The position numbers were made by a program, and so were the translations under genes. From positions 1 to 23,789 of the IMG/VR virus record IMGVR_UViG_3300048447_000459: 23,789 nucleotides of DNA; one strand, given 5' to 3'. Of this stretch, positions 1 through 7,545 are shown one piece after another (positions within the stretch are counted from its first letter, which is position 1; each line of letters starts with the position of its first letter). The notes under the pieces are model-generated. The model did no database searches and was not told the DNA's origin. It worked only from the letters and a program-made list of their open reading frames with translations. This stretch comes from a virus.

Positions 1-2329
1 GGGCGGCTGCCCCGAGTGCCAGCCCGGCACCGGCACGGATGACGCGCCGGGCGATTTCTTGAATGCGCCTAGCGGGTTCGTCCCGCTGGGCATCCAGACC
101 TTGGTTTAGGCCGTCCACCGTGTAGCCGCCCAGTTGGGTGAACACGCGGGAAGGGCTGTTGATATCCAACACGTCGGCAAACCAGCTACGCACGTTGCCT
201 GCCATGCCCACCACGTGGTCGCGTAGGTCGGCCAGCTTGCCGGTCAGCCCGCCGATCAGGCCATCCACAATGGCGCTGCCCAGCGAGCGGAATTGTTCGG
301 GGATCTCGACGCCCAACGCGGAAAGCGCGGTGGTGATGCCTCGGTACAACAGCCCCAACGGCGACCAGTTCATCAAAAGCTGCGCAACTGCCCCCAGCCC
401 ATTATCAAATGCGGTTTTTACCTGCTGCCATAGCCCTTGGAAAAAGGCTTTGATGGGTTCCCAGTAGCGGTAGATGAGATACGCGGCGGCGGCAATGGCG
501 GCCACCGCGGCGCCAATGGGGTTGGCGACGGACAGCATGCCCACTGCGCGAATCACTCCGCCCAACCAGGTAAGCGCTTTACCCACCATGAGCGCCTGTG
601 GGCCAAGCATCGCCATGCCAAAGCGCACCATGGCGAAGGGGCCGAGGATGGAGGCGAGCATCAGCGTAAGCGCGCCGCCCGCTGCCACCAGCACCGCCAC
701 CAGGGCGGCGGCTTTGGCGAGGGTGCCTGCCAGCTTGGGGTTTTCGTTGATCCATTGGCCGATGCCACGAGTAATGGCGGTGACGTTCTGAATCAGGCCG
801 CGCAGCGCGCCGTTGTTGGTCTCGGTGATCGAGATACCCACTTCATCCCAGGCCGATTTGAGCGATTTAAGGTCGCCGCCGATGTTGTCGGCCATGGTTT
901 TTGCCACACGGGCGTTTTCGCCGGCGGCGTTGGAGATAATCTCGACAAACGCTTCGATGCCTTCACTGCCCTGCTGGGCGATCAGCTCCGCCATGCCTGC
1001 GCCGGGTTCTTCGCCGAAGATGTCTTTCAGGTAGGCGGCGCGGTCGGCGTTGCCCATCGCTTCGGTGGCTCTTGCTACGTCGGTGAGAATGCGGGGGATG
1101 TCGCGCAGGTTGCCTTCGGCGTCTTTGGCGTTCACGCCGAGGTCGGCCAGCGCACCGGCAGCGGCCCCGGTGGGAGCGGCCAAGCGGGTGACCATGGCGC
1201 GCAGGGTGGTGCCTGCCTGGCTGCCCTGAATACCCACGTTGCCCAGCAGCCCGGCCATGGCGGCGGACTGTTCCAGCGACATATTCATTGCCCGCGCTTG
1301 CGGGGCGACGTACTTCATCGATTCGCCGAGCATCTCTAAATCGACGTTGGCCCGGGTGGTGGTGGCGGTGAGCACATCGCCCACGCGGCCCATCTCGGCG
1401 GGGTCTAACCCAAAGCCGGAGAGGATGTTGGAGGAGATATCCGCCGTGCGGGCGAGATCCGTTTGGTTGGCCAGTGCCAGGTTGAGCATATCCGGCATGG
1501 CCGCTTGAATGGCGGCGGGGTCGAAACCGGCCATGGCTAGGTAGCCTTGGGCATCGGCGGATTGCCCGGCGCTAAAGGCGGTGGTAGCCCCTAGCTCCCG
1601 CGCTTGCTGGCGAAGCGCTGCCAGGCGTTCGTCGTCTCCCTCCAGGCGGGTGAGCGCCTGCACCCGCGACATCGATTCCCCGTATTCAACACCGGGGGCC
1701 AGCAGCCGCGCCCCGGCGTACAGCGCGGCACCGCCGCTGGCCACCATGCCTGCGCCGGTACCGGCCATGCTGCTGCGTAGGCTCATGGCGCGGTCGTAGC
1801 GGCCACGCGCCTGGGCGGCGTTGCGCTGCTGTTCGGCCAGCCGTTTGAGCTGCTGCCGCTGCTCTTCCACGGCAGTGTTGGCCTGCTGGATGTCGCCGGA
1901 AAGCCGCCGTTGATCGCGTGAGAGGTGGGCGGTGCTGACGCCGTTTTCGTTCAGGGTGCTGCGCAGCCGCTGAAGCTGCTGGCGTTCTTCATCCACCCGC
2001 TGGCTGAGCCTGCGCGCTTGGGTAATGGCCTTTTGCCGTTCGGCGCGCAGGGCGGCGCTGTCGCCCTGGTGGGTGTGCATTTGCTGCGAGAGGCGGCGAA
2101 TGCGCTCTTGCTGTTCCCGTAGGGCGGTGGCGGTTTCCGTGGATTGCCGGGTGAGGGTACGAAAGGAGCTAACGTTCTTCTGCGTAGCCTGCAGCTGCTT
2201 TAGGCGGTCGCGGTTTTCACGCATGGCCTGAGACGCGGCCTGGCTGGCACGGTCGATGGCCCGCAGCGGGCGAGTGGCCCTATCCACGGCGTTTAAAATG
2301 ACCTGCAGCTTGAGGTTGTTACCGGCCAC
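1..2329 (-). CDS. T: Tail tape measure protein (P2 gpT-like), 3' part outside window
   Basis: An open frame runs without a stop from a GTG at 2329 to the left edge, giving 776 residues of a longer protein. The GTG is chosen because an AGGAG lies just upstream and because the preceding E' frame ends at 2319, overlapping this start as in P2. The first ~170 residues are rich in Gln, Arg and Leu and look like coiled coil. A TP901/PhageMin-type tape-measure domain follows (about 190-420), for example 'MSRVQALTRLEGDDERLAAL' and 'RFGMAMLGPQALMVGKALTW' further on. Hydrophobic segments lie around 520-640. The protein should set tail length and occupy the tube lumen before DNA ejection. It is the last visible gene of the FI-FII-E-E'-T operon. 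The identity rests on domain character and gene order. Confidence 0.93.
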   Translation of the reverse strand, partial: MAGNNLKLQVILNAVDRATRPLRAIDRASQAASQAMRENRDRLKQLQATQKNVSSFRTLTRQSTETATALREQQERIRRLSQQMHTHQGDSAALRAERQKAITQARRLSQRVDEERQQLQRLRSTLNENGVSTAHLSRDQRRLSGDIQQANTAVEEQRQQLKRLAEQQRNAAQARGRYDRAMSLRSSMAGTGAGMVASGGAALYAGARLLAPGVEYGESMSRVQALTRLEGDDERLAALRQQARELGATTAFSAGQSADAQGYLAMAGFDPAAIQAAMPDMLNLALANQTDLARTADISSNILSGFGLDPAEMGRVGDVLTATTTRANVDLEMLGESMKYVAPQARAMNMSLEQSAAMAGLLGNVGIQGSQAGTTLRAMVTRLAAPTGAAAGALADLGVNAKDAEGNLRDIPRILTDVARATEAMGNADRAAYLKDIFGEEPGAGMAELIAQQGSEGIEAFVEIISNAAGENARVAKTMADNIGGDLKSLKSAWDEVGISITETNNGALRGLIQNVTAITRGIGQWINENPKLAGTLAKAAALVAVLVAAGGALTLMLASILGPFAMVRFGMAMLGPQALMVGKALTWLGGVIRAVGMLSVANPIGAAVAAIAAAAYLIYRYWEPIKAFFQGLWQQVKTAFDNGLGAVAQLLMNWSPLGLLYRGITTALSALGVEIPEQFRSLGSAIVDGLIGGLTGKLADLRDHVVGMAGNVRSWFADVLDINSPSRVFTQLGGYTVDGLNQGLDAQRDEPARRIQEIARRVIRAGAGLALGAAA

Positions 2330-2456
2330 GCTGGCTCCTGGTGTCTGTGGTGGTGCTGCGTTTGCGCGCTCGTTCTCGCCAGGCCATGAGTTCGCGCAGG
2401 GTGAAGGCGGCGCAGTCTTGCGGGGTCCAGTGGAAGACGATGGCGAGATCCGCCAT
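2319..2456 (-). CDS. E': Tail assembly protein E' (GpE family), 3' frame of the E/E' frameshift pair
   Basis: A 45-codon frame begins MADLAIVFHWTP and continues with RELMAWRERA, the signature of the P2 GpE/E' family (short, 'FHW..' then 'L..WRERA'). It is too short for most gene finders. It can be read alone from the ATG at 2456. In P2-like phages it is mainly expressed as the C-terminal part of a -1 frameshift fusion with gpE. The same frame is open upstream as far as a TTTTTTG heptamer at 2522-2516, which supports that here. Its stop (2319) overlaps the GTG start of the tape measure gene. Role: tail assembly chaperone that binds the tape measure. Confidence 0.85.
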   Translation of the reverse strand: MADLAIVFHWTPQDCAAFTLRELMAWRERARKRSTTTDTRSQRGR

Positions 2457-2803
2457 CGCGTCTTCTATCTGGTTGGGGAGGTTTATTCGCTCTCGCCCTT
2501 GGCCCGCTTCGTCAGCAAAAAACCGGCGATTTCACCACCGCACTGCACGAGATCCGCTGGGTCCATTTGGCGCACCTCAGTGGCGGTGAGCGAGGGGTTA
2601 GAGAGGCGCGGGATCAGGGTGATCAGCGCGTCGGTTTGCATCTGCAGCACATCGGCCAGCGAGACGCCGCGCAGCTCGCCAGAGGTGGGTTTGCGCAGGC
2701 GTAGCTCGGTGATCTCGGTTTCGCCCCGGGTGAGCGGGGTATCCAGGGTGATGGTGGCACTGGTTGTGGTGACGGGGGCTTGAGTGGTGGCAGTTTTGGT
2801 CAT
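2319..2803 (-). CDS. E+E': gpE-E' frameshift fusion (programmed -1 frameshift)
   Basis: The heptamer TTTTTTG occupies 2522-2516 on the minus strand and is in phase as T TTT TTG with the E frame. After a -1 slip the new frame reads A-D-E-A-G-Q-G-R-E-R-I-N-L-P-N-Q-I-E-D-A and runs without a stop into the E' sequence (MADLAIVFHW...) to TAA at 2319. The fusion would be 161 residues: 96 from E plus 65 from the second frame. P2 is known to use the same heptamer at this place for its E+E' product. What is seen is the heptamer, correct phase and open frame; the frameshift itself is inferred from the P2 precedent. Confidence 0.85.
2483..2803 (-). CDS. E: Tail assembly chaperone gpE
   Basis: This 106-residue protein has a short Thr-rich start and then a conserved core (LRKPTSGELRGVSLADVL, ALITLIPRLSNPSLTATEV, QMDPADLVQCGGEIAGFL), as in P2 gpE / phage tail assembly chaperones of the Mu gp41/P2 E type. 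It lies between the tube gene and the tape measure gene, where tail chaperones with programmed frameshifts are found in long-tailed phages. Near the 3' end, codons 94-96 read GGT TTT TTG and contain a T TTT TTG slippery heptamer. Ribosomes that do not slip make this 106-residue form. ATG at 2803 is the natural start, 55 bp after the tube gene. Confidence 0.92.
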   Translation of the reverse strand: MTKTATTQAPVTTTSATITLDTPLTRGETEITELRLRKPTSGELRGVSLADVLQMQTDALITLIPRLSNPSLTATEVRQMDPADLVQCGGEIAGFLLTKRAKGESE

Positions 2804-2858
2804 GGGTGTGTTCCTAGTGTTGGGTTAAGAAGAAAAGGAAGCGGGTTAAACGCCTGCG

Positions 2859-3371
2859 TTAAATACCCAGGCGCTGGCGGCGGCCTGCCAAACGGTCGAC
2901 GCCGTTGACCTTGAACACGCCGTTCACCAGGTCGATCTCAATTTTCTCGGTGCCGTCGATGGTGAGCTTGTAGTAGCTGAGCGTGCTGGTGACCTGGTGC
3001 TCGGTGTTCTCGCCGGTTTGGGCGTCGCCCATATCGATCTCGGTGTGGCGGCCGCGCATGACCACCTCGACCGAGGAGGCGTCGTCGATGTCATCGCGCT
3101 CGTAGCTGCCGGTCATGCGCAGCATGTCGGCGTCGATGCGGGCGGTGCCGAAGTTGTCGAACAGGCTTTCTACCAGCCCGCCGACCGTCCACTGCACGGT
3201 GAGCAGGCCGTCTTGGCCCATATCGATACCCACCGCGCCATCCATGCCGCCGCCGCGCCACTCTTCGATCTTGCGGGTGAGGGTCGGCAAGGTGATCGAC
3301 TGGACGATGCCCTGCCAGCTTTCGCCGTTGCTGAACAGGTTGAGGTCTTTGAGCTTTTTCGGGAGTGCCAT
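2859..3371 (-). CDS. FII: Major tail tube protein FII
   Basis: The 170-residue protein starts MALPKKLKDLNLFSNGESWQ and has the P2 FII layout, including a 'RKIEEWRGGGMDGAV' segment and a C-terminal stretch ending in a conserved 'EIDLVNGVFKVNGVD'. P2 FII is about the same length. It polymerises as stacked hexamers to form the inner tube of the contractile tail. The gene follows sheath FI after 21 bp and precedes gpE, the usual order. Both are likely transcribed from the late promoter upstream of FI. Confidence 0.96.
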   Translation of the reverse strand: MALPKKLKDLNLFSNGESWQGIVQSITLPTLTRKIEEWRGGGMDGAVGIDMGQDGLLTVQWTVGGLVESLFDNFGTARIDADMLRMTGSYERDDIDDASSVEVVMRGRHTEIDMGDAQTGENTEHQVTSTLSYYKLTIDGTEKIEIDLVNGVFKVNGVDRLAGRRQRLGI

Positions 3372-3392
3372 GGGGGTCTCTCGCTAATCCAT

Positions 3393-4577
3393 TCAGGCGG
3401 TGGCCGCGACGCGCTCGGCGAAGTCGGCCAGGTAGGAGTCGGTGATGCGCTGCTGAAAACCGAGGTCTTCCAACGGCGGTACCGGCGTGTAGTCGTAGTC
3501 GATGCGCAGCTTGCCGCCCTTGAGGGAGGTCTGGGTGTTGAGCTCTTCGTTTAGCCAGGCGCTGCCATCGACAATCAGCCCCAGGGTTTTCAGCTCGCGG
3601 AACTTGGCGTTCAGGCCTTCGATGATGTCTCGTGCAAGGGAGGCGTGCAGGGGCAAATCCACCGCCCATAGGTGCGCTTCGGCCACGGTGTCGGCGAGGA
3701 TCTGGGCGGTGCGGGTGTAGTTCTCGAACGGGAACAGGCTTTCTGGCCCGGCGCAGGTACGCGAACCCCAGAAGCGGTAGCCGTTTTGGTTCACCAGCGT
3801 GGTGACATCGGCGGCGTTGAGCAGCCCGGCATCGGTGTTGGGGCTCTGCAGATCCCAGAACACGTCTTTATTGATACCGGTGACGCCGTTCACCGCCACG
3901 TTACTCAGGGTTTTGTGCCAGCCCACGGTTTGGTCCAGCTTGGCGCGCAGGCCGAGAGCGATGGCCACGGGGCTGATATCCACCGTGTTAGCGTCGTCGG
4001 TATCAAACGCCTGCCACTGGGGCCAGATCACCATCAGCTCACGAGCGCCGAACTGGTCGCGGTAGGCGGTGACCTCGGTGATGGTCTCGCAGCCGTGGGC
4101 GTACACGTAACCAAAGGCACGCAGCTGCTGCAGCACCGCGACCATGGCGGTGGCCACCGGCTGGGTATCCAGGTTAGGCACACCAATAATGCGCGGCGTG
4201 ACGCCCAGCTTCTGCTTGGCGGTGAGTAGCGCCTGTAGCCCGGTGCGCTGGCCTAGCTCGGTGGTGGTACCAATCACGTTGGCGGTGGTGGTTTCGTCGT
4301 CTATGCCTTCATCCACGCGCACCACCACGATGATCGGCTTGGCCTGCTGGCCAATGGCGGTGAGGGTGTCTTTCAGCGTGCCTTGGGTGCCCGCTTTGCC
4401 AATGGCGGTATCCACATTGGTCACCAGGGCGGGCTGGTTGAGGGGGAAGGTGGTGGCGTCCGCATCCGGCGCGGTGCAAACCACGCCAATAACGGCGGTG
4501 GAGACGGTGCGGATGGTGCGCGTGCCGTCGTTGACTTCGGCAACGCGCACGCCGTGGTGGTATTGATCGAGTGCCAT
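3393..4577 (-). CDS. FI: Tail sheath protein FI
   Basis: This 394-residue protein, about the length of P2 FI (~396), begins MALDQYHHGVRVAEVNDGTR, the conserved sheath N-terminus whose strand hands over to neighbouring subunits. Further conserved blocks are STAVIGVVCTAPDAD, GYRFWGSRTCA and a C-terminal LEDLGFQQRITDSYL. It forms the contractile outer sheath. An SD-like AGGAG lies upstream of the ATG at 4577. It is the first gene of its operon, about 100 bp downstream of the late-activator box (4675-4694) and the terminator at 4721-4738, which marks it as a separate late transcription unit like PF in P2. Confidence 0.97.
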   Translation of the reverse strand: MALDQYHHGVRVAEVNDGTRTIRTVSTAVIGVVCTAPDADATTFPLNQPALVTNVDTAIGKAGTQGTLKDTLTAIGQQAKPIIVVVRVDEGIDDETTTANVIGTTTELGQRTGLQALLTAKQKLGVTPRIIGVPNLDTQPVATAMVAVLQQLRAFGYVYAHGCETITEVTAYRDQFGARELMVIWPQWQAFDTDDANTVDISPVAIALGLRAKLDQTVGWHKTLSNVAVNGVTGINKDVFWDLQSPNTDAGLLNAADVTTLVNQNGYRFWGSRTCAGPESLFPFENYTRTAQILADTVAEAHLWAVDLPLHASLARDIIEGLNAKFRELKTLGLIVDGSAWLNEELNTQTSLKGGKLRIDYDYTPVPPLEDLGFQQRITDSYLADFAERVAATA

Positions 4578-4674
4578 GGTGGCTCCTGCGCAGGTTCACT
4601 GTTCGAGTAACGAAAAGGGTGAATTCACGCAGGTATCGTGCGGGGGCTGAGGGGAGGGTGGTAGCGGTGGTGGG

Positions 4675-4694
4675 TGTAAGTGGGGTGGTTTACA
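4675..4694 (-). promoter_or_regulatory. Late-activator (Ogr/Delta-like) box of the FI operon
   Basis: On the minus strand this reads TGTAAACCACCCCACTTACA, a dyad with TGTAA/TTACA arms. It lies 98 bp upstream of the FI start, just after the preceding operon's terminator, at the position of the P2 late promoter PF. Copies occur at 13279, 18974 and 23635. A -10-like GATACC lies at 4637-4632, 37 bp beyond the box. P2 Ogr recognises TGT-N12-ACA; here the spacing is N14. Function is inferred from position and recurrence. Confidence 0.7.
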
Positions 4695-4716
4695 TGGTGG
4701 GGGTCGAGCAGGTACG

Positions 4717-4738
4717 AAAAAGCCCGCCGAGGCGGGCT
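4717..4738 (-). terminator. Intrinsic terminator after the V-to-fibre operon
   Basis: A perfect 8-bp stem (AGCCCGCC / GGCGGGCT) with a 2-base loop at 4721-4738 is followed, on the minus strand, by TTTTT. It lies 19 bp past the end of the DUF4376 gene and before the FI late-activator box, so it should end transcription from the V operon. Confidence 0.85.
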
Positions 4739-4756
4739 GTTGGCTGTTAAGCATTT

Positions 4757-5347
4757 TTAAGCGCCACTCAACGCCTCTTCAAACGCCTGACGAATATTAA
4801 TCGCGTGCAACGCCTCTGCTCCTTCCGCCGCTGCAATCTGATCACTGACCTGCCGTTCCGCTGTAAAGCACGCCTGTACATGCTGCGCTACCGCCTGGGC
4901 GATGGGGCGTAGTTCGGCCTCGGTGACTGTTACCCAGCCATCGGCCGCTTTCCATTCAATCGAATCGACAAAAGGCTGGGTTAGCGACTGGTAAGCGCTT
5001 GTCAGCTGCGCCTGGCTTTCGCGATCTGTGAGGATGCGGGCACCATCGGGCAGTGTTACGCCGCCGGTTTCGATTCGCCAGCGGTGGTCGGCTAGTTCTT
5101 GTAGGCGCGCTTCGCGGCGCTGCTCGATGAGCTTGGCCCATTCCTCGGTATCGATCTCGCGCAGTACGCCGGGCACGTCGGTTTTGCGGTCGTTGGCGAC
5201 TAGGCCAAAGTAGTGCGCGGGGTTGTTGCCTTCCCACCATAAGATGGTGATGTTCTCGACCGGGTCGGCGGGGCCGTGGCGTGTCGGGTATTCGGTGGCG
5301 GGACGACCGTCGCAGGCGTCCACTTTTACAAATTCAATCGGTTTCAT
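4757..5347 (-). CDS. DUF4376-domain tail-fibre-associated protein
   Basis: The 196-residue protein has an N-terminal part (WWEGNNPAHYFGLVAN, TDVPGVLREID) seen in small phage proteins encoded after tail fibres. It is followed by a DUF4376-type region (about 85-190) with 'RRWRIETGG'-like, 'GARILTDRESQAQL' and a C-terminal amphipathic helix ending QAFEEALSGA. It occupies the place of P2 gene G (tail fibre assembly) directly after the H-like fibre and before the operon terminator. It could be a fibre chaperone or a small fibre-tip component; the sequence does not decide. No resemblance to P2 gpG itself was recognised. Confidence 0.8.
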   Translation of the reverse strand: MKPIEFVKVDACDGRPATEYPTRHGPADPVENITILWWEGNNPAHYFGLVANDRKTDVPGVLREIDTEEWAKLIEQRREARLQELADHRWRIETGGVTLPDGARILTDRESQAQLTSAYQSLTQPFVDSIEWKAADGWVTVTEAELRPIAQAVAQHVQACFTAERQVSDQIAAAEGAEALHAINIRQAFEEALSGA

Positions 5348-5359
5348 GGATCACCTCGT

Positions 5360-7543
5360 TTATAGGTAGACGCGGCGGACGGCGCGCGCGCTTTGTGCTG
5401 TTCCCGATTTTTGAACGAGAGTTTCCGTTCCAGACACAAAAGATGCCCTAAATGCGGCGCTTCCACTTTCACTGCTAGACCAGTAGACGACGGCGCCAAA
5501 TGATTCACTTTGGCCGTTAAAGAAAGCGGTTATAATGGTTCTTTCGGGATTATTTGCCGTGTAATTACCGAGCGAGGGTACTACTCGGTTAGATGCACCA
5601 AAGCTGGTGTTGTTACTATCAGTGGTGGGCTTAAACTCTCGATAAAGAGCGCGCAGCTCGTCAATATCAGGGAGTTTCCAGTCAGTATGCCCACCAATAG
5701 TTAATGCTGCTGTAAAATCGGTAGCGTCCTGCCATGACACACTACTGTCGTTCCCCTCTCCCTTTGGACTAACCACAAGCGCGTACTCAGAATTTACTTC
5801 ATCCCGCATAACGCGCACAAAATAGCCGCCGCCAAAAGGCGTGCCGGGTTCGTCGGGCACAAACTCCGCCGCCGTGGTAAATGAACCCTTTCCCCAAGCA
5901 CTCGTTGCGAGATCATGCCCCTGAAACTGCACTTCGACGGTATAGGCGGTGGCTACTTCCAGAATACCGGCGGGGATGACGACGCTGGTTTTGTTTTGGG
6001 CATCGTTCAGCGATGACCAAACCAGGAGCCCTTCAGCGGTTTTGATCTGCCAGTTGGTGGCCAAGTGGGTATCCGCACCGCCGGGGGTGGTGGCGAAGGC
6101 GCTGGCTTCGATTACCGGCGATTCGGGAACGTCGCTGGCCCCGTTCACCGGTGCGGTGATCGCCGGTGTGTTGATGTACTCATTAACGGTTTTGAACGTA
6201 ATGGGTGTTGACCACTCGGAGGCCCCCAGCGTTGCGCCGTGGTGGCGGGCGCGGAGGTAAAGGGTGGTGTCGCGGGGCAGGTCGGTGACGTCCCAGCTTT
6301 CCAGGCTTTCCGTATCGCCTAGCGATTGCTTAACGATGTTGTTGAAGCTGCTGTCGGTGGCGATCTGCCAATCGGTGCTTTGGTGTGTGTCCATGTTTCT
6401 CGGGTAGGTCTGAAAGGTGGACGTCGTGGCGGTGGGCTGGGTGCTGACTGCCGTGGCACCGCCGGTGGGGTTGAGCACCGCCGGGCGGGCGATGGATTGC
6501 GCGCCCACAGCGATGGCGAAGGCGTTTTCGCCACCGTTGCGGCCGACGGTGAGAAAGAGCGACGCATCGGCCGCCCCGGCGGGGATCTCCAGCGTGATGG
6601 TGTTACCGCTGCGGGTGGCGGTGCCCACATCGGTAGCCACGGTGTAATCGCTGAACGCATCGTAATCAGTGATGGTGTAGCTGTTGCTGCTGCCGGGGTA
6701 CACCAAGCTAGGACCATCGAGCGAGACGCGGGAGAGCGTGACCGTACCCACTTCTTCATTGTTGACGAACTCGACCGTGGTGCCGCCTGTGACCGGGGTG
6801 GCGAGCTTCACCTGGGTGGTGTTGAGCGCGCTCCACTGTTGATGGGTTAAGCGCTTGCCGTTGACGTAGATAGCGAGGCCACGGGTGATGGTTTTTTGCA
6901 GATTGAACACATCCTGCTCGCCCACGGCTTGTCGGGTTTCCGTGACGGAATGAACGCGAAGGTGCATGCCCTCGGCTGGGTCGGCCCAAGCGGCGTCGCC
7001 TTCGGCATTGGAGTTTTTGCGCAGCCAATTTCCGGCATTACCACCGGTGGGCAGGATGTAGGGCCGGATCTCTTCGATATCGGCCTTGGTGGCAATGGTG
7101 ATGTAGTCGTCGATCACGGCGGTGACGTTTTGCGCGCTGCCGATCACGGTCACTAGATCGAAGATTTGTTCTACCAGGGTCGCTCCGCCTTCGGCTGGTA
7201 AGAAGTCGCTTTGCTCGGCGCTGTTGCTGTAGGAGTAGAGCCGTTCCTGTTGGGTGTCCGGGTCGCGGGCGAACACACCGATCTCGCGCACAAAGAAGCC
7301 AACCTCGACCCCTTGGTTGGTCATGATGGCCCGGAGCTTACTGGTACCGTCGCCCAGCAGCTCGAAGGAGTGAATCGAGAGGCTCTGGCGTTCGTTGACC
7401 AGGGCGGTGAGGGATTCAGGCGCGCTTGGGGCGCTGCCGTCCCCCAACGCGACACGTAGAAACTGCAGGGGCTGCCCGATCTGTGCCTTGGCCTGCAGGT
7501 TGCGGCCATCGGCGGTTAGGATCAGCCCAGGGAAATTCGCCAT
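5360..7543 (-). CDS. H: H-like tail-collar fibre protein with DUF1566/C-type-lectin-like tip
   Basis: This 727-residue protein begins MANFPGLILTADGRNLQAKA, a phage tail-collar fibre N-terminus (DUF3751-type, about 1-165, with FFVREIGVFARD). This part attaches the fibre to the baseplate, as in P2 gpH. A linker (GNWLRKNSNAEGDAAW) and a 'LAIYVNGKRLTHQQW' block follow. Next are beta-sandwich, fibronectin-like repeats (about 270-560) with the recurring pattern DTHxxTxWQI. The last ~155 residues (from GGGYFVRVMRDE) match a DUF1566 pattern: DWKLPDIDELRALY, VVYWSSSE, and a terminal SARAVRRVYL. That fold is C-type-lectin-like and suits receptor binding. The DNA for the tip (about 5400-5800) is visibly more AT-rich than the rest, which suggests exchange of the tip. 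Expected role: host recognition. Confidence 0.88.
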   Translation of the reverse strand: MANFPGLILTADGRNLQAKAQIGQPLQFLRVALGDGSAPSAPESLTALVNERQSLSIHSFELLGDGTSKLRAIMTNQGVEVGFFVREIGVFARDPDTQQERLYSYSNSAEQSDFLPAEGGATLVEQIFDLVTVIGSAQNVTAVIDDYITIATKADIEEIRPYILPTGGNAGNWLRKNSNAEGDAAWADPAEGMHLRVHSVTETRQAVGEQDVFNLQKTITRGLAIYVNGKRLTHQQWSALNTTQVKLATPVTGGTTVEFVNNEEVGTVTLSRVSLDGPSLVYPGSSNSYTITDYDAFSDYTVATDVGTATRSGNTITLEIPAGAADASLFLTVGRNGGENAFAIAVGAQSIARPAVLNPTGGATAVSTQPTATTSTFQTYPRNMDTHQSTDWQIATDSSFNNIVKQSLGDTESLESWDVTDLPRDTTLYLRARHHGATLGASEWSTPITFKTVNEYINTPAITAPVNGASDVPESPVIEASAFATTPGGADTHLATNWQIKTAEGLLVWSSLNDAQNKTSVVIPAGILEVATAYTVEVQFQGHDLATSAWGKGSFTTAAEFVPDEPGTPFGGGYFVRVMRDEVNSEYALVVSPKGEGNDSSVSWQDATDFTAALTIGGHTDWKLPDIDELRALYREFKPTTDSNNTSFGASNRVVPSLGNYTANNPERTIITAFFNGQSESFGAVVYWSSSESGSAAFRASFVSGTETLVQKSGTAQSARAVRRVYL

Positions 7544-7545
7544 AG

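Noticed and set aside
437-1339. 300-codon plus-strand frame opposite the tape measure gene
   Set aside because: It is antisense to the tape measure domain, its composition is Gly/His-rich, and no start signal fits.
5360-5560. Possible variable repeat of a diversity-generating retroelement at the 3' end of the H-like fibre
   Set aside because: The fold would suit, but no reverse transcriptase or template repeat is in the window, and no adenine-specific repeat pair was seen.
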